Below are positions 1 to 6,461 of a stretch of 33,141 nt of DNA, piece after piece. A program made the position numbers and the translations under genes. The number at the start of each line of letters is the position of its first letter. Position 1 is the stretch's first letter. The stretch covers positions 95,704 to 128,844 of the forward strand of contig NZ_KK211258.1 in the NCBI RefSeq assembly GCF_000621325.1, read 5' to 3'. This stretch comes from Thiothrix lacustris DSM 21227 (GTDB lineage Bacteria > Pseudomonadota > Gammaproteobacteria > Thiotrichales > Thiotrichaceae). The notes below the pieces were generated by a model. The model was not told the origin of the DNA. It worked only from the letters and a program-made list of their open reading frames with translations, and did not search any database.

Positions 1-446
1 CACTACGACCTGCACGGGCGTTTGCTGATGGAAACCAGCAGCACGGGGGTAATCCTTGCCACCTATATTTATGACGAAGCGGGTGTACCGCTTGCTATCC
101 TGCAAGCCGCCAATAGCCCGTATAATCCGACAGCACAAGAACAGGTCATCTACCTGCACACCGACCACCTCGGCACACCGCGCATGGCGACTGACGGCAA
201 CCGGCGCATCGTATGGAAATGGGAATCCGACGCCTTCGGCGCAACCCCTGCCCAGCAAGACCCAGACGCTGACAACAAACAAACAGTTGTCAACCTGCGC
301 TTTCCGGGGCAGTATTACGATGTAGAATCTGGCTTGCACCAGAACTGGCATCGGACGTATGACCCCAGCCTTGGGCGGTATATCAGCAGTGACCCGATTG
401 GGTTGGCGGGTGGGGTGAATACGTTTGGGTACGTGGGGCAGAGTCC
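1..446 (+). repeat. Direct repeat of the Rhs core, copy 1
   Basis: These bases match 2923-3368 with a constant offset of 2922 and about 16 mismatches counted by eye (roughly 96% identity). The match ends abruptly at the codons for GQSPL, just before each tip. It may extend left of the window. It can act as the recombination arm for swapping toxin tips. Confidence 0.95.
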
Positions 447-918
447 GTTGGGATGGATAGACCCAACAGGTTTATTAACCGATAGCGTGACAGCAACTTG
501 CGCTAAGGATCCTGTGCTTTGTGCTATCTTAGGTGGTAGTGCTGCTTTGGCTGTTGTACCCGATCCTAATACTGAAGGTGCAGAGACAACAGATGAGGAA
601 ACAAAAGATCGAGAGTGTCCCTCTTTGCCAGATACTTTGGTGGGTGATCAAAGTGATCCGCGAGCAGGTCCTAACAAAGGAGTTAAAAAGCATACCAGTG
701 GCCCATTATTACCGGAGTATGGCGGTACAGGTGATTTTGAGACGGACTTGGAAACTTTAGCGGGGTCAGTACGCCCTTGGGAAAAAGGTGATTCTGCTCC
801 ACCTGGAAGTTTAGTTGGCGAAAATGGTATCTTTGGTCGCCCGACTAACTCAAGTGGTGGATCAAGCATTGATATACCAGCAAATGGAGGTAAGATTCAT
901 GAAACCCTTCATTACTGA
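1..918 (+). CDS. Rhs-family polymorphic toxin, C-terminal part (5' end outside window)
   Basis: The frame is open at base 1, so this is the end of a larger Rhs protein. Rhs proteins form a YD-repeat shell around a variable C-terminal toxin, delivered to neighbouring cells, often by a type VI secretion system. The visible core has YD-type repeats, the segment HLGTPRMATD, then RYISSDPIGLAGGVNTFGYVGQSPL and DPTGL, the usual end of the Rhs core (near codon 157). The last ~150 codons are unlike the core and are the tip. They contain KHTSGPLLPEYGGTGDFETD, a GRPTNSSGG stretch and the terminal IDIPANGGKIHETLHY. I take this to be a small cytosol-acting toxin, perhaps of a known polymorphic toxin type, but cannot name the family. 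The next gene starts inside the last codons and is the likely immunity gene. The tip is more AT-rich than the core, suggesting separate acquisition. Confidence 0.85.
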   Translation, partial: HYDLHGRLLMETSSTGVILATYIYDEAGVPLAILQAANSPYNPTAQEQVIYLHTDHLGTPRMATDGNRRIVWKWESDAFGATPAQQDPDADNKQTVVNLRFPGQYYDVESGLHQNWHRTYDPSLGRYISSDPIGLAGGVNTFGYVGQSPLGWIDPTGLLTDSVTATCAKDPVLCAILGGSAALAVVPDPNTEGAETTDEETKDRECPSLPDTLVGDQSDPRAGPNKGVKKHTSGPLLPEYGGTGDFETDLETLAGSVRPWEKGDSAPPGSLVGENGIFGRPTNSSGGSSIDIPANGGKIHETLHY

Positions 919-1453
919 TCCCCTACAAAATGGCAAATATATATTACCATATCAAATTGGCGGTCTTGCTTTTTCTGAAATTAGGTTAAAGCTAATTAGC
1001 TCCAGTATTGTTGGGTATTCATTACCAATATCTCAGTCTTTGCGGGAAACATGGGATTTACACATTTATCTCGATACCGGCATATCAATTACCTTCTCAT
1101 CAGCTTGTACGGGAGTTGGAGGATGGCAAGAAATGGGAAGTTTAAATATGGATTTTTCGGGTACTGTGGATATGGATAAACAAGTCGAGAGCAAATACTC
1201 CATGACTAAGTTCGATAATCCCTTTTTAATAGAGAAAATATATAGCTTGGTTTTCCATGATAATGACATTTACTCAGAGAGTGGATTGATTTTTGTAGAT
1301 CCTAACGGACAGGAAGTTATCGTAGCTACTGGGGTATCAGCAGGATCAGTTTCCATGAGGATACCCTTTGATGATAATTTTGAGCCAGAACTAGCATACA
1401 ATGACTATGTACGGGTGAAGTGGAGTGATCTTTCCGTTGTCAAATCCCGATAA
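899..1453 (+). CDS. Probable immunity protein for the first Rhs toxin tip
   Basis: This 184-aa protein has no signal peptide or clear membrane segment, so it is probably cytosolic. I do not recognise its family. ATG 899 was chosen because GGAGG lies at 886-890, eight bases upstream. It overlaps the toxin stop codon (916-918) in another frame, so the two are translationally coupled, as is usual for Rhs toxin and immunity pairs. The protein is rich in short beta-type and acidic stretches (for example MDFSGTVDMDKQ and MRIPFDDNFEPELAYNDY). Base composition is AT-rich like the tip and unlike the Rhs core, which suggests toxin and immunity moved together. A strong terminator follows at 1510-1540. 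The immunity role rests on position and coupling only. Confidence 0.65.
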   Translation: MKPFITDPLQNGKYILPYQIGGLAFSEIRLKLISSSIVGYSLPISQSLRETWDLHIYLDTGISITFSSACTGVGGWQEMGSLNMDFSGTVDMDKQVESKYSMTKFDNPFLIEKIYSLVFHDNDIYSESGLIFVDPNGQEVIVATGVSAGSVSMRIPFDDNFEPELAYNDYVRVKWSDLSVVKSR

Positions 1454-1454
1454 A

Positions 1455-1481
1455 AATCAAAGGGGTCAGACTCGATCGATT
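1455..1481 (+). repeat. REP-like 27-bp element, left copy
   Basis: This 27-mer with core GGGGTCAGACTCGAT is repeated in inverted orientation at 32690-32716 with one mismatch. It sits just after the first immunity gene. From memory, similar motifs occur as scattered repeats in proteobacteria, sometimes near REP-associated Y1 transposases. No such transposase is in the window. Confidence 0.7.
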
Positions 1482-1509
1482 AAAGATTTTGCTTTCAGGT
1501 ATTCGTCAG

Positions 1510-1540
1510 AATAATCAGGGCAGCGCACCCTGATTATTTT
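1510..1540 (+). terminator. Rho-independent terminator after the first immunity gene
   Basis: A perfect 11-bp stem (1510-1520 with 1528-1538) encloses a 7-base loop (1521-1527) and ends in TTTT (1537-1540). It stands between the first toxin-immunity pair and the start of the second Rhs open frame, so read-through into that frame should be low. Confidence 0.8.
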
Positions 1541-1542
1541 AT

Positions 1543-3783
1543 GAGCTAGACAACGCCAATAACCGCCTCTCCGAAACCCTAACCGATGCCACGGGTGCAA
1601 TTGCCACCCAATACCGCCAGACCTTTGACGCAGCCGGGCAGTTGTACCAAGCCATCGGCAATATCCAAGGTATGGATGCCACCACGACCTACGCTCACGA
1701 TGCTGACGGCAACCTAAAAACAGAAACCAGCCCCACTAACCGCACCACTACGTATGACTACGATGCACTGGAGCGACTGAAACAAATTCAGGCCACGCTC
1801 AATGGCTCACCTGTCCTAACCCAATACGACTACAACGGGCAAAATACCACGACGCAAACCAAAGCCCCGAATAACGCCACCACCACCCAAGTCGTGAATG
1901 GATTTGGTGAAACTACCAGCGAAACCAGCCCCGACCGAGGCACGACCACCTACACCTACGACACGGCAGGCAACCTCAAGACGCTGAAAGATGCGCGGGC
2001 GATCACACTCACCCACAGTTATGACGCGCTCAACCGCCTGACCGCTATCACCGCACCGATCAGTGCACAAAACGTTACCTACACCTACGACAGCAATACC
2101 ACACTCACCACCTGTACCTACGGCAAAGGTCGGCTGTGTAAGGTTATCGACCCAAGCGGCACCACCGCTTTTGCCTACGACAGACGCGGTAACCTCACCA
2201 AGCGTGTTTACCAAACCAACGGTATCACCTATACCACTGCGTTCTTCTACGATTCGGTCGGTAAGCTGATGGTTATTACCCTTCCCGGTGGGAACTACAT
2301 TGTCTATAACCGTGACGGTGAACGGCGAGTCAGTAGTATCGGTACACTGGTAGGGGGAGCCTACATCGATGTACTGGCTTCGGCTGGTTATCGTCCAGAT
2401 GGACAGCCCCGCGCACAGGTGTATGCGAATGGCGAGGGAATTGGTCACGATTACGACCAAAGCGGGCATCGTATCAGCACCCTGCGTTCCACCGGAGGCA
2501 TCCGCGAACGGCTGACCTGGAATCTGGAAGGCGAACTGGAAAACCGCACGGTCGGCAGCAGTGCAGCGCTCTACCAATATGACACCTTGGGGCGGCTGAA
2601 ACTGGAAAACAGCGCCTTCGCCAACCAAAGCTTTGGCTATGACCTCAACGGCAACCGTCAAAGCAATGGCAGTAACGCTTACACCTACACCGCCAACAGC
2701 AACCGCATGGCGACCCGCAAGGGCGCGACCCTGAGCCGCGACGCCGCAGGCAATCACACCAGCAACGGGTTGGGGCAAACCTACAGTTGGGACAACTACG
2801 GGCATTTCAGCCAGTTCACCCTCAACGGTGTCAGAAAAGCCACCTACCTCTACAACCACCAACACCAACGCACCCACAAAACCCTGTGGAATGGCGCTAC
2901 CGCACTGAGTACCACGGTTTACCACTACGACCTGCACGGGCGTTTGCTGATGGAAACCAGCAGCACGGGGGTAATCCTTGCCACCTATATTTATGACGAA
3001 GCGGGTGTACCGCTTGCCATCCTACAAGCCGCCAATAGCACCTATAACCCCACGGCACAAGAACAGGTCATCTATCTGCACACCGATCACCTCGGCACAC
3101 CGCGCATGGCAACCGACAGCAACCGGCGCATCGTATGGAAATGGGAATCCGACGCCTTCGGCGCAACCCCTGCCCAGCAAGACCCAGACGCTGACAACAA
3201 ACAAACGGTTGTCAACCTGCGCTTTCCGGGGCAGTATTACGATGTCGAATCTGGCTTGCACCAGAATTGGCATCGGACGTATGACCCCAGCCTTGGGCGG
3301 TATATCAGCAGTGACCCGATTGGGTTGGCGGGTGGGGTGAATACGTTTGGGTATGTGGGGCAGAGTCCTCTACATTTAAGAGACTCGACTGGTTTAAAAA
3401 CCACTTTGATTACAATTCATGATTACGGAATTGGCACTCATTCAGCCGTATTTGTAGATACTGGTAAGGAGCAACTACTCTATGACCCAGCGGGCAGTTA
3501 TTCTCCTAATACTAGAGGATCTGGTGATATATTTGATGGTGCAAATATTCATGATTATGTTAGTTTTCACGAAAATTTAGGTAGTACCGTTGATACAAAT
3601 ATGTTGAATACAAAAAATCAACAGGATCAATCCATCATTGATAATATTGAGAAAATGGGAAGTGCTCTTCCATTTACATGCGCAGCCTCAGTATCAAGCG
3701 TTTTGGATGGTGTATGTGGTCTAGAAGGCTCTTTTATGCCCGGATTTCTTCAAGATCAGGTAGAGGATGCGAAATGTCCTTGA
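1543..3783 (+). CDS. Orphan Rhs core and toxin tip lacking its own start (displaced Rhs-CT)
   Basis: The open frame starts after a stop at 1531-1533 with typical Rhs sequence (ELDNANNRLSETLTDATG), so the N-terminal two thirds of an Rhs protein is missing. No start with a ribosome site is present; the first in-frame possibilities are TTG 1642 and ATG 1672, both inside YD repeats. About 610 codons of core are nearly identical at the end to the upstream Rhs. The core ends at LRDSTGLK, followed by a tip of about 130 residues. The tip has THSAVFVDTGKEQLLYDP and later LPFTCAASVSSVLDG. A His block followed by a Cys block is the order of circularly permuted papain-like (NlpC/LRAT-type) enzymes, so a thiol hydrolase or peptidase toxin is a guess. 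It is probably a silent tip, expressed after recombination through the 446-bp repeat. The overlapping gene at 3774 is its immunity candidate. Confidence 0.8.
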   Translation, partial: ELDNANNRLSETLTDATGAIATQYRQTFDAAGQLYQAIGNIQGMDATTTYAHDADGNLKTETSPTNRTTTYDYDALERLKQIQATLNGSPVLTQYDYNGQNTTTQTKAPNNATTTQVVNGFGETTSETSPDRGTTTYTYDTAGNLKTLKDARAITLTHSYDALNRLTAITAPISAQNVTYTYDSNTTLTTCTYGKGRLCKVIDPSGTTAFAYDRRGNLTKRVYQTNGITYTTAFFYDSVGKLMVITLPGGNYIVYNRDGERRVSSIGTLVGGAYIDVLASAGYRPDGQPRAQVYANGEGIGHDYDQSGHRISTLRSTGGIRERLTWNLEGELENRTVGSSAALYQYDTLGRLKLENSAFANQSFGYDLNGNRQSNGSNAYTYTANSNRMATRKGATLSRDAAGNHTSNGLGQTYSWDNYGHFSQFTLNGVRKATYLYNHQHQRTHKTLWNGATALSTTVYHYDLHGRLLMETSSTGVILATYIYDEAGVPLAILQAANSTYNPTAQEQVIYLHTDHLGTPRMATDSNRRIVWKWESDAFGATPAQQDPDADNKQTVVNLRFPGQYYDVESGLHQNWHRTYDPSLGRYISSDPIGLAGGVNTFGYVGQSPLHLRDSTGLKTTLITIHDYGIGTHSAVFVDTGKEQLLYDPAGSYSPNTRGSGDIFDGANIHDYVSFHENLGSTVDTNMLNTKNQQDQSIIDNIEKMGSALPFTCAASVSSVLDGVCGLEGSFMPGFLQDQVEDAKCP
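2923..3368 (+). repeat. Direct repeat of the Rhs core, copy 2
   Basis: This is the partner of 1-446. Most differences are at third codon positions, so both copies look maintained as coding sequence or homogenised by gene conversion. The two frames diverge completely after GQSPL. Confidence 0.95.
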
Positions 3784-4199
3784 GAAATAGTCATGCAGCA
3801 TTAAAAATTGTAGCAATATTATTGCTATTGCTTGTTATTTGTTTAAGTGCGGGAAAAAACTGGATTACAGTTTTTTCCCGCCCCCTTAATGCTGATATAT
3901 ATATATGGATATTCTTTGGAATATTGTTCTTCTTCTATATTCTATTTGCTGATTTTTTAAGTAGGTTAAAATGGCCAGTTGGATATTTATTGTCTTTTTT
4001 AATTGGATTGACATGCTCTTTTGGTGCATTAATATTATCTGTATTATTGCGTTATGATGATGGCATGGGTCGTTTTGAGAGTGCATTTAATAATGATTTT
4101 TATATACTCATTTTTGCGTACATTTATAGAGGTTTTTTACTAGGTGGTTGGTTTATTTCAATGTTGGCATTATTTTTTTATAAGCAATGGGAAAAATGA
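3774..4199 (+). CDS. Small four-helix membrane protein, probable immunity for the second Rhs tip
   Basis: This 141-aa protein has four hydrophobic segments at about residues 10-27, 43-62, 68-92 and 108-135. ATG 3774 was chosen because AGAGG at 3762-3766 precedes it at a normal distance. It starts ten bases before the stop of the orphan Rhs frame in another frame, which implies coupled translation. Family not recognised. A membrane-embedded immunity protein suggests that the matching toxin acts at the inner membrane or in the periplasm. That would fit a hydrolase-type tip, but this is inference. The gene is very AT-rich, clearly unlike the Rhs core and the ATPase downstream, which points to horizontal acquisition together with the tip. 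Confidence 0.65.
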   Translation: MSLRNSHAALKIVAILLLLLVICLSAGKNWITVFSRPLNADIYIWIFFGILFFFYILFADFLSRLKWPVGYLLSFLIGLTCSFGALILSVLLRYDDGMGRFESAFNNDFYILIFAYIYRGFLLGGWFISMLALFFYKQWEK

Positions 4200-4202
4200 A
4201 GT

Positions 4203-4223
4203 AATTGGGGAAATACCCCGATT
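4203..4223 (+). terminator. Weak hairpin after the second immunity gene
   Basis: An 8-bp stem with one G-U pair and a 5-base loop (AAATA) lies four bases after the stop codon. No clear T-tract follows, so a terminator role is tentative. Confidence 0.35.
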
Positions 4224-4382
4224 ATTCGGCAGGCAACCTCGGAACGTGTCAAGCTGACCTGAGACCAGCGCGGCAAGGATTATTTGCCGCACATGTACGG
4301 TCACGCTAATTGGGTGGAAATTGATGATGTGAAAAAATTGCCGTTGAAGGTGGCGGATATTTACCGGCGGTTGACGACCTGA
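4224..4382 (+). pseudogene. Decayed 3' end of an unrecognised gene
   Basis: One frame reads as plausible protein around a single stop: ...TSERVKLT, TGA at 4260-4262, then DQRGKDYLPHMYGHANWVE, continuing through DDVKKLPLKVADIYRRLTT to a stop at 4380-4382. The TGA may replace a TGG Trp codon. Residues MYGHANWVEIDDVKKLPL recur at 5721-5774 with only silent changes, which argues that this was once real coding sequence. I cannot name the parent gene. Confidence 0.5.
4291..4348 (+). repeat. 58-bp coding repeat, copy 1
   Basis: This matches 5719-5776 with four mismatches, all at third codon positions and all silent (GCT/GCC, AAT/AAC, GAA/GAG, AAA/AAG) in the frame MYGHANWVE. The two copies bracket the minus-strand ATPase gene in direct orientation. 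Confidence 0.9.
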
Positions 4383-4388
4383 CCTGAC

Positions 4389-4416
4389 GTAGAGACGCAA
4401 GATTTCGCGTCTCTAC
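4389..4416. repeat. 28-bp palindrome overlapping the ATPase stop codon
   Basis: A perfect 10-bp inverted repeat (GTAGAGACGC at 4389-4398 and its complement at 4407-4416) surrounds an 8-base spacer. The minus-strand ATPase stop codon (4413-4415) lies inside the right arm. It resembles short dispersed palindromes and may also serve as a terminator for the ATPase gene. Confidence 0.7.
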
Positions 4417-5648
4417 AAACACCCTGCTGGTATCTGGATGATCTTGTCTGCCAGCATTTGAATATTGGTGCTGTTATTCACGACGATTCCGAAAGGCAGT
4501 TCGTGCTGCTCCACAAACTGTCGTAAAGCGGTTAGTTGCTTCACTGCCGTTTGCTGTCCTAGCTTGATTTCAATGGGTAAGATACCAAAGCTGCCGTCTA
4601 ACACTAGATCAACTTCAGCACCATTTTTGGTACGAAAATAGTAATAATCCCAACGTGTGACGCGAGTTGCCTGTATTCCCTTTATGATTTCTTCGCTGAC
4701 AAACGACTCAAAGTTATGCCCGACTTGGGGGTGACGTAATAAGGCTTCACGGGTTTCGATGCCTGCCAGATAATGTGTCAGTCCACTGTCACGCAGCATA
4801 CCTTTGGGCATTTTCAGCGCTGATTTGCTTTTGCTGTTTTCAAACGAAGGGACTGTGCGCCATATGTAGGTTTTGTCAGCAATCTCGATGTAGTCGCGGA
4901 TCGTTACTTCCGACACATCGACTGAACGCCCTAGTTGCGCTTTATTGATGATCGTGCCCGACAAAGAAGCCAGCATACTGATGAAGCGCCGATAACGGAT
5001 ACTATCCAGACGCGGGAACAAGCGCCGGATGTCGCGATTGATGTAGGTCTGGTAATAGTTTTCCATCCATAACCCAAACGCATACGTATCCTGTGACAGT
5101 ACAGGTTCAGGATAGCCACCGCGTAAAAATAGCGGAATGACATCAGGGATCGGATTTTCCAGCTTTTTCAGGTGCTCCAGTGTACCCGTCGTCAGTGGCT
5201 GCTCAAAAATACGGTAAAACGGCGGCAATGGTTGCCGGAGAACTTCGTTCATTTTCAACGTGCCGATTTCAACAATGGCAATGCGCCCCGCCAGCGAATC
5301 ACTGGCTCGCTGTAACAGTTCAGGTGAACTTGAACCGGTCAGAATAAAACGCCCTTTTTCATGCCGTTTAGCATCAATCACACCGCGCAGGTGACGGAAC
5401 AATTCAGGGGCTTCTTGGGCTTCATCAATGATGATATGACGCGGGTATTCACGGAAAAAGAAATCGTAGTCGCGGCTGATAAAGTCGTGGTCTGCGGCAT
5501 TTTCCAGATCGAAGTAGCGCCAATCGTTGCGAAGTTGTTTGCTAAGGGTGGTTTTTCCGGTTTGCCGCGCACCAATCAGTAATACCACCGGAAACAAGGT
5601 GAGTAGTAGATCAATTTTGGTGGCAATATTACGCTTTAGATCAGACAT
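4413..5648 (-). CDS. AAA-family ATPase with DUF4143 (AAA_14)
   Basis: This 411-aa protein belongs to the common AAA_14/DUF4143 ATPases, whose cellular role is not well defined. The N-terminal ATPase domain has Walker A GARQTGKTT (about residues 26-34), Walker B HIIIDEAQEAPE (about 71-82) and a sensor-like FILTGSSSPELL. The C-terminal DUF4143 part ends with RWDYYYFRTKNGAEVDLVL and LPIEIKLGQQ, which resembles a PD-(D/E)xK nuclease-like core (E-V-D then E-I-K). Length is normal for the family and the frame is intact. ATG 5648 directly follows a 7-bp inverted repeat that covers an AGGA sequence. The gene stands alone between two copies of a 58-bp repeat and is oriented opposite to its neighbours, so it looks inserted. 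Such genes are often accessory and patchily distributed. Confidence 0.9.
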   Translation of the reverse strand: MSDLKRNIATKIDLLLTLFPVVLLIGARQTGKTTLSKQLRNDWRYFDLENAADHDFISRDYDFFFREYPRHIIIDEAQEAPELFRHLRGVIDAKRHEKGRFILTGSSSPELLQRASDSLAGRIAIVEIGTLKMNEVLRQPLPPFYRIFEQPLTTGTLEHLKKLENPIPDVIPLFLRGGYPEPVLSQDTYAFGLWMENYYQTYINRDIRRLFPRLDSIRYRRFISMLASLSGTIINKAQLGRSVDVSEVTIRDYIEIADKTYIWRTVPSFENSKSKSALKMPKGMLRDSGLTHYLAGIETREALLRHPQVGHNFESFVSEEIIKGIQATRVTRWDYYYFRTKNGAEVDLVLDGSFGILPIEIKLGQQTAVKQLTALRQFVEQHELPFGIVVNNSTNIQMLADKIIQIPAGCL

Positions 5649-5669
5649 ATCCTAACTCTACATTAGGAT
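5649..5669 (-). promoter_or_regulatory. Inverted repeat at the ATPase start codon
   Basis: ATCCTAA (5649-5655) and TTAGGAT (5663-5669) form a perfect 7-bp inverted repeat touching the ATPase ATG. On the minus-strand transcript the proximal arm holds an AGGA and the loop holds AGAG, so folding could hide the ribosome site. It could instead be a protein operator. The sequence does not decide between them. Confidence 0.45.
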
Positions 5670-5718
5670 TTGTCTGGTGAAAAGGTTTTTACGCTACAAC
5701 TTCGACATCCAATGCTCG

Positions 5719-5776
5719 ACATGTACGGTCACGCCAACTGGGTGGAGATTGATGATGTGAAGAAATTGCCGTTGAA
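5719..5776 (+). repeat. 58-bp coding repeat, copy 2
   Basis: This is the direct-orientation partner of 4291-4348. All four differences are silent. It lies just upstream of the possible activator sites for the pilin promoter. Confidence 0.9.
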
Positions 5777-5811
5777 TGTCACATTCTCCCATCACCTGTC
5801 ACAAACTGACA
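5777..5811 (+). promoter_or_regulatory. Possible PilR-type activator sites upstream of pilA
   Basis: TGTCA occurs at 5777-5781 and again at 5797-5801, 20 bp apart (about two helical turns), and TGACA follows at 5807-5811, making TGTCA-N5-TGACA. In Pseudomonas aeruginosa the activator PilR is reported to bind C/G-TGTC motifs upstream of pilA. The distance to the -24/-12 element (about 65-100 bp) suits an NtrC-type activator. No pilS or pilR gene is in the window. Confidence 0.4.
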
Positions 5812-5874
5812 CCCATAGTTGTTAAAGATTACCGTCTATCCATGAAAACCAACCACTTGTATTCAGTTTGCAGT

Positions 5875-5890
5875 TGGCACGCCTCCTGCA
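5875..5890 (+). promoter_or_regulatory. Sigma-54 (-24/-12) promoter of pilA
   Basis: TGGCACGCCTCCTGCA matches the RpoN pattern: GG at 5876-5877, GC at 5888-5889, ten bases between, and a conserved CACG. The predicted transcription start is near 5901, giving a leader of about 54 bases before the chosen pilA start. Sigma-54 control of major pilin genes is known in pseudomonads and other bacteria. Confidence 0.75.
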
Positions 5891-5954
5891 TTATCACTGG
5901 CGTCTCTGGACATTAAAATATCCTAACTAATCCTAACAATAAGGAATGACCCAA

Positions 5955-6386
5955 ATGAGTATGAAAGCTAAAGCCCAAAAAGGTTTTACCCTGATCGAAT
6001 TGATGATCGTAGTTGCCATTATCGGCATTTTGGCTGCGATTGCACTGCCTGCTTACCAAGATTACACCAAGCGTTCACACGTATCTGAAGGTATCAACCT
6101 TTCTGGTGCTGCGAAATTAGGCGTTAGCGAATACTATGCTGACCGTGGTACATGGCCTACAACAAACTACGCAGTAGGTTTGGCTGGTACTATTAAAGGT
6201 AATGCGGTGAACAGTGTTGGTATCGGTGCATCTGGTGTTATTACCATTAGCTACAATACCAAAGCAGAAGCTGGCAAAACACTGTTATTAACACCAACTG
6301 ATGCTGGTGGTTCTGTAACTTGGGATTGCAAAACAGGTGGTTCACTGAACAACAAATATCGTCCATCTACTTGCCGCCCTGGTTAA
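5955..6386 (+). CDS. pilA: Type IV major pilin PilA (copy 1)
   Basis: This type IVa prepilin is cleaved and N-methylated by PilD and polymerised into the pilus. From ATG 5955 the precursor is 143 aa with a ten-residue leader ending in KG, followed by [20 protein letters not shown], the hydrophobic alpha-1 spine with Glu5. The mature C-terminal region has two cysteines (WDCKTGG and YRPSTCRPG) that would form the D-loop disulfide. ATG 5955 is preferred over ATG 5946 because AAGGA at 5941-5945 is nine bases before it and touches the earlier ATG. ATG 5961 would give a more usual 8-residue leader and cannot be excluded. The gene has its own sigma-54 promoter and strong terminator, so it is probably highly expressed as a single-gene transcript. 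Confidence 0.93.
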   Translation: MSMKAKAQKGFTLIELMIVVAIIGILAAIALPAYQDYTKRSHVSEGINLSGAAKLGVSEYYADRGTWPTTNYAVGLAGTIKGNAVNSVGIGASGVITISYNTKAEAGKTLLLTPTDAGGSVTWDCKTGGSLNNKYRPSTCRPG

Positions 6387-6401
6387 TTTAAGGTCAGCAT
6401 A

Positions 6402-6435
6402 AAAGAAAGCTTTCATTTGAAAGCTTTCTTTGTTT
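6402..6435 (+). terminator. Strong rho-independent terminator between the two pilins
   Basis: A perfect 13-bp stem (6402-6414 with 6419-6431) closes a 4-base ATTT loop and is followed by TGTTT. It separates the pilA transcript from the second pilin, so the latter depends on read-through or its own promoter. Confidence 0.85.
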
Positions 6436-6461
6436 GTGAAAATTCAAAATGGCCAACCATC

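Larger units (their letters stand above)
5712..5825 (+). pseudogene. Second fragment of the same unrecognised gene
   Basis: The frame from ATG 5712 reads MLDMYGHANWVEIDDVKKLP and then leaves the shared sequence at 5777, ending at a stop at 5823-5825. Only the 58 bp shared with 4291-4348 look like true coding remnant. The rest overlaps probable regulatory sequence for the pilin promoter. Confidence 0.4.

Noticed and set aside
1816-2937. A 373-codon open frame on the minus strand inside the orphan Rhs gene
   Set aside because: It lies wholly antisense to clear YD-repeat coding sequence. Its low-complexity Val/Gly-rich translation is what the reverse strand of Rhs repeats produces, and it has no ribosome site.
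4389-4416. The 28-bp palindrome as a CRISPR repeat or attachment site
   Set aside because: It occurs once in the window and has no spacer pattern or integrase neighbour, so a dispersed palindrome or terminator is simpler.
6417-6461. An upstream extension of the second pilin
   Set aside because: It would start inside the terminator stem and give a 24-residue leader, whereas ATG 6462 gives a normal prepilin leader.
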